Assembly: GCF_024979315.1 (NCBI RefSeq)
Contig: NZ_JANLCK010000002.1
Span: 372,001 to 436,000 of the forward strand
Source of the DNA: Herbiconiux oxytropis
GTDB lineage: Bacteria > Actinomycetota > Actinomycetes > Actinomycetales > Microbacteriaceae
Length of the DNA: 64,000 bases
Reading direction: 5' to 3'
Made by a program: the position numbers and the translations under genes. Positions 60,279 through 64,000 of the stretch are shown here, one piece after another (positions within the stretch are counted from its first letter, which is position 1; the number at the start of each line of letters is the position of its first letter). Below the pieces are notes generated by a model, which did not search any database, was not told the origin of the DNA, and saw nothing but the letters and a program-made list of their open reading frames with translations.

Positions 60279-60574
60279 TGGCCATCGTCGACTGGGCCTT
60301 CATCGCACTCGGCAACGGGCGCGAAGCGGCCGACGGTGAGCGGGCCGTCGTGGAGTTCGACGGGCTGACGTCGCGGTTCGTCGTGGTCCCGGATGCCGCG
60401 GCGGCCGTCGACGTGGCGGCGTCGCTCGTGGCGTCCGGGGTGCAGACCGTGGAGCTCTGCGGGGCCTTCTCGCCGGCAGAGGTCGCGGCTGTTCGGGCTG
60501 TGACGGGGTCGGTTCCGGTGGGGGCTGTGCAGTACGGGGTCGATTCTGTGCAGGGGTTCGCTGCGCTGCTGTGA
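60278..60574 (+). CDS. DUF6506-like protein
   Basis: A 98-residue protein. The pattern V-E-L-C-G-A-F-[SG], a following helix, and S-V-P-V-G-A-V-x-[YF] is what I recall for DUF6506. One strand/helix repeat is visible. It starts one base inside the dehydrogenase stop (TGATG). Its place in an amine-degradation operon suggests a small enzyme or binding protein. Function unknown. Confidence 0.75.
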   Translation: MAIVDWAFIALGNGREAADGERAVVEFDGLTSRFVVVPDAAAAVDVAASLVASGVQTVELCGAFSPAEVAAVRAVTGSVPVGAVQYGVDSVQGFAALL

Positions 60575-60579
60575 GCTGC

Positions 60580-60603
60580 GGGTTCGGGTTCGGGTTCGGG
60601 TTC
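60580..60603. repeat. Hexanucleotide repeat (GGGTTC)4
   Basis: Four perfect GGGTTC units begin six bases after the DUF6506 stop and run into a GGTTCC variant. They lie immediately upstream of the large inverted repeat. Confidence 0.85.
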
Positions 60604-60622
60604 GGTTCCGGTTGCTCGGGGT

Positions 60623-60736
60623 GCGGGTGGTGCGGGTCGGGCATTCCGGTCGAGGCGCGATCCCGCATCCGCTTCGCGGACGCCCGCCAGACCCGAGCCA
60701 GCGCCTCGACCGGAATACCCGACCCGCACCACCCGC
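60623..60736. repeat. Large inverted repeat with 36-bp arms
   Basis: Arms at 60623-60658 and 60701-60736 match in 35 of 36 positions when one is reverse-complemented; the single difference is near 60642. The loop (42 bases) contains a smaller TCCGC-TTC-GCGGA hairpin. No coding frame is convincing, and this is in the 319-base gap after the DUF6506-like gene. It could be a transcription terminator for the operon, a small RNA, or a MITE/REP-like mobile element. Confidence 0.8.
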
Positions 60737-60893
60737 GGTTCTTCGGGGGCGGGTCGACGGAGATTTCGGGGGGTGGCGGGAGACTACGGATGTCGGCGGG
60801 GTGTGGGGGCGGTGATCCGTCGGTTCTGCCTGTGGGGGTAGGGTTCAGCACGGCGGCATCGGTGAAGCTGGTGCGTGATCGGGGGAGTGCGGG

Positions 60894-62081
60894 ATGACGG
60901 AGAATTCGGGAGACGGTACGAGGGCGCGGGGGCGGCGGCGGGTCGTTGTCGTCGTGGTGGGGATCGTGGTCGTGGGGCTCGTGGTGGCCGGGGTCGCGTT
61001 CGTGGCGCTGTCGGGAGGGGCGCTGTTCGGGGGTGGAGCGGTGGCGGCGTCGCCCAGCGCATCCGCTTCACCGGACGCTTCGGAGCCCGTGGCCACGCCC
61101 TCGCCCTCGCCTTCGGCGACCGAGCCGGCCGTGCCCGACGCTCCCGTGTCGCGGGTGCCGGCCTCGTGCGACGAGCTGCTGCCGCAGGAGACCGCCGAGG
61201 CCCTCGCCGGAGCCGCGCTGCCGGTGCAGCCCGTGCGGCAGTCAGCCAGTCCGGTGTTCTACACCGACCTCCGCGTCGGCATGCTCGAGTGCGCGTGGGC
61301 CGACTCGGAGCAGTCGGGCGACGCGGTCGCCGCCGCCCAGGCCACGCTGCAGATCCTGCCCGGAATCACCGCAGAGGGCTTCGAGCAGGAGGCACAGCGC
61401 GAGGGCGTCTACATCGCCACGCCGGAGCCGTCGATCGGGCCCGATGTCTACTCGGCCTGTGCGGAATCGGGCCTCCAGCCCACGCGCTGCGGGTACATCG
61501 CCCTCGTCGGGGGCTACGCCGTGGCGCTCAGCGCCGTCGGTCCGCAGCTGGATCGCGACGCCGTGCGCGAGCAGTTCATCACCGTGCGCGACGCCGTCGC
61601 GGGGTTCGGTGAACCCGGTCCGCTGTGGCAGCCGGCCGAGGGTGCCCTCGCCGGGGCCACGAGCTGCGACACCCTCATCGACCCGGCCACGCTCGCGGTC
61701 GCCCTCGGCGTCGAGGGGGTGCGCCCGTTCAAAAGCGACGAGGGCGAGTACGCGAGCTCCCGCTTCGGCAGTCGCGCGCAGGTGAACTCGTACTACTGCA
61801 GCTGGTCTCCCGATCCGCCCACCGGCGGCACCGACGTCACCGCTTCGGTGGCGGTGCTCCCCGGCGGTGCCGGGTACTTCGAGGGCTGGGCGGATGTCGC
61901 GGAGCAGGTCTACGAACCGGCCCCCGACTACCCCGGCGAGGCCTATCTGGCCGCCACCGAGACGCCGGGCATCACGGAGCTCGTGGTGCTCATCGACGGC
62001 GCGTGGGTGCGCGTGGTGGCTCCGGATGCCGCGCTGCTGCCCGTCGTGGAGACCGTGCTGGCGAATATCGGGGCCGGCTAG
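60894..62081 (+). CDS. Membrane-anchored protein with two Cys-containing repeats, unknown function
   Basis: A 395-residue protein. After a basic start, one membrane helix (residues ~16-40) is followed by a Ser/Pro/Ala linker and two similar extracytoplasmic halves, each with S-C-D-[ET]-L and a C-[AS]-W pattern (about residues 95-230 and 255-390). The repeats suggest DUF3558-like or related folds, uncertain. GGGAG lies five bases before the ATG. Role unknown. Confidence 0.72.
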   Translation: MTENSGDGTRARGRRRVVVVVVGIVVVGLVVAGVAFVALSGGALFGGGAVAASPSASASPDASEPVATPSPSPSATEPAVPDAPVSRVPASCDELLPQETAEALAGAALPVQPVRQSASPVFYTDLRVGMLECAWADSEQSGDAVAAAQATLQILPGITAEGFEQEAQREGVYIATPEPSIGPDVYSACAESGLQPTRCGYIALVGGYAVALSAVGPQLDRDAVREQFITVRDAVAGFGEPGPLWQPAEGALAGATSCDTLIDPATLAVALGVEGVRPFKSDEGEYASSRFGSRAQVNSYYCSWSPDPPTGGTDVTASVAVLPGGAGYFEGWADVAEQVYEPAPDYPGEAYLAATETPGITELVVLIDGAWVRVVAPDAALLPVVETVLANIGAG

Positions 62082-62091
62082 CGCGAGCCGG
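62074..62091. terminator. Short hairpin after the repeat-containing protein gene
   Basis: CCGGCT (62074-62079) pairs with AGCCGG (62086-62091) around a 6-base loop; the TAG stop is within. It lies between convergent genes. Confidence 0.4.
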
Positions 62092-62097
62092 GGATGG

Positions 62098-62895
62098 CTA
62101 CAGCTCGGACTCGATCGGGGCCGACGAGAGGAGGTCGGCGACCGAGTCGATGATCTCGTCGGGGCGGAACGGGTACTTCGCGATCTCGGCCTCGTCGCTG
62201 ATCCCCGTCATCACGAGGATCGTGTGGAGACCCGCCTCGATGCCCGCCACGACATCCGTGTCCATCCGGTCTCCGATCATGCCCGTGTTCTCGGAGTGGG
62301 CGCCGATCCGGTTCATGGCCGAGCGGAACATCATGGGGTTCGGCTTGCCGACCACGTAGGGCTCCTTGCCCGTGGCCTTCGTGATCATGGCGGCGATGGC
62401 GCCCGTGGCCGGGAGTGGACCCTCGGCGCTCGGCCCCGTGGCATCCGGATTCGTGACGATGAAGCGGGAGCCCGCGCCGATGAGCCGCACGGCCTTCGTG
62501 ATGGCCTCGAAGGAGTAGTTGCGGGTCTCGCCGATGACCACGTAGTCAGGGGCCGTCTCGGTCATGATGAAGCCGGCCTCGTGGAGCGCCGTCGTGATGC
62601 CGGCCTCACCGATCACGAAGGCGCTGCCGCCGGGCATCTGATCTTTGAGGAACGCGGCAGTGGCGAGCGCACTGGTCCAGATGAACTCCTCGGGCACCTC
62701 GAGGCCGCTTGCGCGGAGGCGCGCGCTGAGGTCGCGCGGCGTGAAGATCGAGTTGTTCGTGAGCACCAGGTAGGGCTTGCCCTCGTCGCGCCACTGCTGC
62801 AGCAGTTCGGCGGCGCCCTCGATGGGATGGTTCTCGTGCACGAGCACGCCGTCCATGTCGGTCAGCCAGCATTCGATCTCGTCGCGGCGGGTCAT
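62098..62895 (-). CDS. HAD-IIA phosphatase (NagD-like)
   Basis: A 265-residue HAD superfamily phosphatase of subfamily IIA. Motif I is D-M-D-G-V (Asp14 region), motif II L-T-N-N-S, motif III K-P-N-P with Lys, and motif IV G-D-R-M-D-T-D. NagD-like enzymes dephosphorylate nucleotides or sugar phosphates. A TACGCT -10-like box and AAGGAG precede the ATG. It is convergent with the gene ending at 62081. Confidence 0.92.
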   Translation of the reverse strand: MTRRDEIECWLTDMDGVLVHENHPIEGAAELLQQWRDEGKPYLVLTNNSIFTPRDLSARLRASGLEVPEEFIWTSALATAAFLKDQMPGGSAFVIGEAGITTALHEAGFIMTETAPDYVVIGETRNYSFEAITKAVRLIGAGSRFIVTNPDATGPSAEGPLPATGAIAAMITKATGKEPYVVGKPNPMMFRSAMNRIGAHSENTGMIGDRMDTDVVAGIEAGLHTILVMTGISDEAEIAKYPFRPDEIIDSVADLLSSAPIESEL

Positions 62896-62957
62896 GTCGA
62901 GCTCCTTCCCCTGCTGCGTCCAGCGTACAGGCGCGGCCGCGACGAGAGCCGGGAGGG

Positions 62958-63218
62958 TCAGCTGTAGCTGATCGCCACCACCGCCGTGCCCACGTAGACG
63001 AGCACCCAGAGCACTGTCAGGACGATCCCGACGATGACACCGATCTTCGCGGGCGTGTTGCGGTAGCCGGCCTTCTTGGACTGGTTGAGCGCCACGAGGC
63101 TGATGACGAGGCCGACGAACATGAAGAGGATCGAGGCGACGAGGCCGATCACGCCCAGGGTCTTGCCGGGGTAGTCGACGCCGGGGGCGGGTGTCGTGAG
63201 GGTGGGGGAGGTGGTCAT
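62958..63218 (-). CDS. Small DUF4190-like two-helix membrane protein
   Basis: An 86-residue protein with a short Thr/Pro-rich start and two hydrophobic helices separated by a basic loop (L-N-Q-S-K-K-A-G-Y). The pattern resembles DUF4190 or similar small membrane proteins. ATG 63218 has AAAGGAC upstream. Its longer frame reaching 63911 overlaps the Nudix gene and is rejected. Confidence 0.8.
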   Translation of the reverse strand: MTTSPTLTTPAPGVDYPGKTLGVIGLVASILFMFVGLVISLVALNQSKKAGYRNTPAKIGVIVGIVLTVLWVLVYVGTAVVAISYS

Positions 63219-63320
63219 GGGTCTGTCCTTTCGAAGGGTGGGTGATCGTGTTCCGCGAGAATCTATCAACTCCTGGTCGATTAAGCGAAGAATACTCAGA
63301 TCGAACAAGGGCGAGCCGGT

Positions 63321-63350
63321 TTGTGTCTTCGAGACTCTAAGGGTTATAGT
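63321..63350 (+). promoter_or_regulatory. Promoter of the NrtR-type gene
   Basis: TTGTGT (63321-63326) and TATAGT (63345-63350) are 18 bases apart in an AT-rich stretch. An imperfect dyad GACT-C-TA-AGGGT-TA-T-AGTC (63333-63351) overlaps the -10 and could be an autoregulatory operator. Confidence 0.6.
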
Positions 63351-63374
63351 CGGTTTCACCTTTAGGGGGTTTCC

Positions 63375-64000
63375 ATGCAGATCACACTGGCCGTGTCGAC
63401 GGTGATCTTCGCTCTGCGGCCCACGAGCGCCGGAGCCGATCCGGAATCGGGCGCGCCGCTTCCCGCTCTGTGGCTGCCCCTCGTGCGTCGCATCCGCCCG
63501 CCCTACGAGGGCCAGTGGGCGCTGCCGGGAGGCCCCCTCGGCATCGACGAGGATCTCGAGGCCGCGGCGGCGCGCACCCTCGGCGCCACCACCGCCCTCG
63601 CCCCCAACTACCTCGAGCAGCTCTACGCCTTCGGCACCCTCGACCGCTCGCCGGACGGCGCGAACGACCGCGTGGTGTCGGTGGTCTACTGGGCGCTCGT
63701 GAACTCCGACGAGGTCGTGCACTCCGACCGCAACACGAGCACGGAGAACGTGCGCTGGTTCTCGGTCGACGACCTGCCCGACCTCGCGTTCGACCACGAC
63801 GTCATCATCGAGTACGCGCTCTGGCGGCTCCGCAACAAGGTGGAGTACAGCCGCATCGCGCACGCCTTCCTCGGCGACACCTTCACGCTCGCCGAGTTGC
63901 GCGAGGTGCACGAATCGGTGCTGGGGCGCACGCTCGACCCGGCCAACTTCCGCCGCCAGATCGAGTCGACGAACGCCATCGTGCCCACCGGCAAGCGCGT
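63375..64000 (+). CDS. Nudix-winged-helix regulator (NrtR-type), 3' partial
   Basis: The first 208 residues are visible; the end is beyond the window. Residues ~1-140 form a Nudix fold (R-R-I-R-P-P-Y-E-G-Q-W-A-L-P-G-G), but the Nudix box lacks the R-E-x-x-E-E catalytic residues (the stretch reads A-A-A-A-R-T-L-G-A). The C-terminal winged helix (F-T-L-A-E-L-R-E-V-H-E) has the NrtR pattern. Such proteins sense ADP-ribose or related NAD metabolites and repress NAD synthesis or salvage genes. AGGGGG lies five bases before the ATG. Confidence 0.87.
   Translation, partial: MQITLAVSTVIFALRPTSAGADPESGAPLPALWLPLVRRIRPPYEGQWALPGGPLGIDEDLEAAAARTLGATTALAPNYLEQLYAFGTLDRSPDGANDRVVSVVYWALVNSDEVVHSDRNTSTENVRWFSVDDLPDLAFDHDVIIEYALWRLRNKVEYSRIAHAFLGDTFTLAELREVHESVLGRTLDPANFRRQIESTNAIVPTGKR

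Noticed and set aside
1-64000. tRNA, rRNA, CRISPR, IS element or prophage genes
   Set aside because: No cloverleaf, rRNA segment, spacer-repeat array, transposase or integrase was recognised by eye. A tRNAscan/Infernal run would settle it.

Overview
This window is a dense, GC-rich actinobacterial chromosome segment. Codon usage, the recurrent GGATGC codon pairs, LAxTG cell-wall sorting signals, CWB2 surface proteins, LCP and septum-formation-type proteins, and many apparently leaderless genes all fit Microbacteriaceae. That family assignment is inference from gene content and base composition. No rRNA, tRNA, CRISPR array, transposase or phage gene was recognised, so this looks like ordinary chromosome.

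Layout. 1-3366: two tandem cell-wall-binding (CWB2) surface proteins with beta-propeller N-termini, the first cut by the window edge. 3397-6554 (mostly minus): nitroreductase, a multipass acyltransferase-like protein, a DedA protein and a CsoR metal sensor. 6569-12468: a small membrane protein, a threonine-aldolase-type PLP enzyme, an ABC exporter pair, a 45-residue basic protein and a NarL-type two-component pair. 12525-14715: an SDR coupled to a DUF6421-like protein. 14878-24779: O-acyltransferase, AEC transporter, coiled-coil protein, two metallophosphoesterases (one wall-anchored), DUF6328-like protein, a TetR/FMN-reductase divergon and thioredoxin. 24820-32436: APC permease, a third CWB2 protein, exonuclease III, YihY and an NmrA-like protein. 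32445-40702: lipoprotein, pyrE, septum-formation-type protein, DUF2207, DUF4190, an LCP ligase and two convergent Lrp/AsnC regulators.

40831-43782 is a three-gene redox operon (SDR, phytoene-desaturase-like flavoprotein, SRPBCC). 43879-44038 is a tiny complete transcription unit encoding a 15-residue peptide, followed by a structured leader and a coupled polysaccharide synthase/GH18 pair. 48360-50718 holds a histidine kinase broken by an internal deletion, its intact OmpR-type regulator and a VanY-type peptidase.

50725-60574 looks like a polyamine/amine uptake and catabolism island. The minus-strand part has a PotABCD-type ABC transporter, nitrilase, RraA-family protein and BKACE enzyme; the divergent plus-strand part has a flavin amine oxidase, aldehyde dehydrogenase and a DUF6506-like protein. 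A perfect 10-bp inverted repeat lies between them. The window ends with a hairpin element with 36-bp arms, a HAD phosphatase, a small membrane protein and a partial NrtR-type Nudix regulator.

Main second-look items: a near-identical palindrome before the FMN reductase/TetR pair and the nitroreductase (a candidate two-locus regulon), the 15-aa peptide unit, the amine island, the large inverted repeat at 60623-60736, the kinase deletion, and a -10-like hexamer set 6-7 nt before many start codons.
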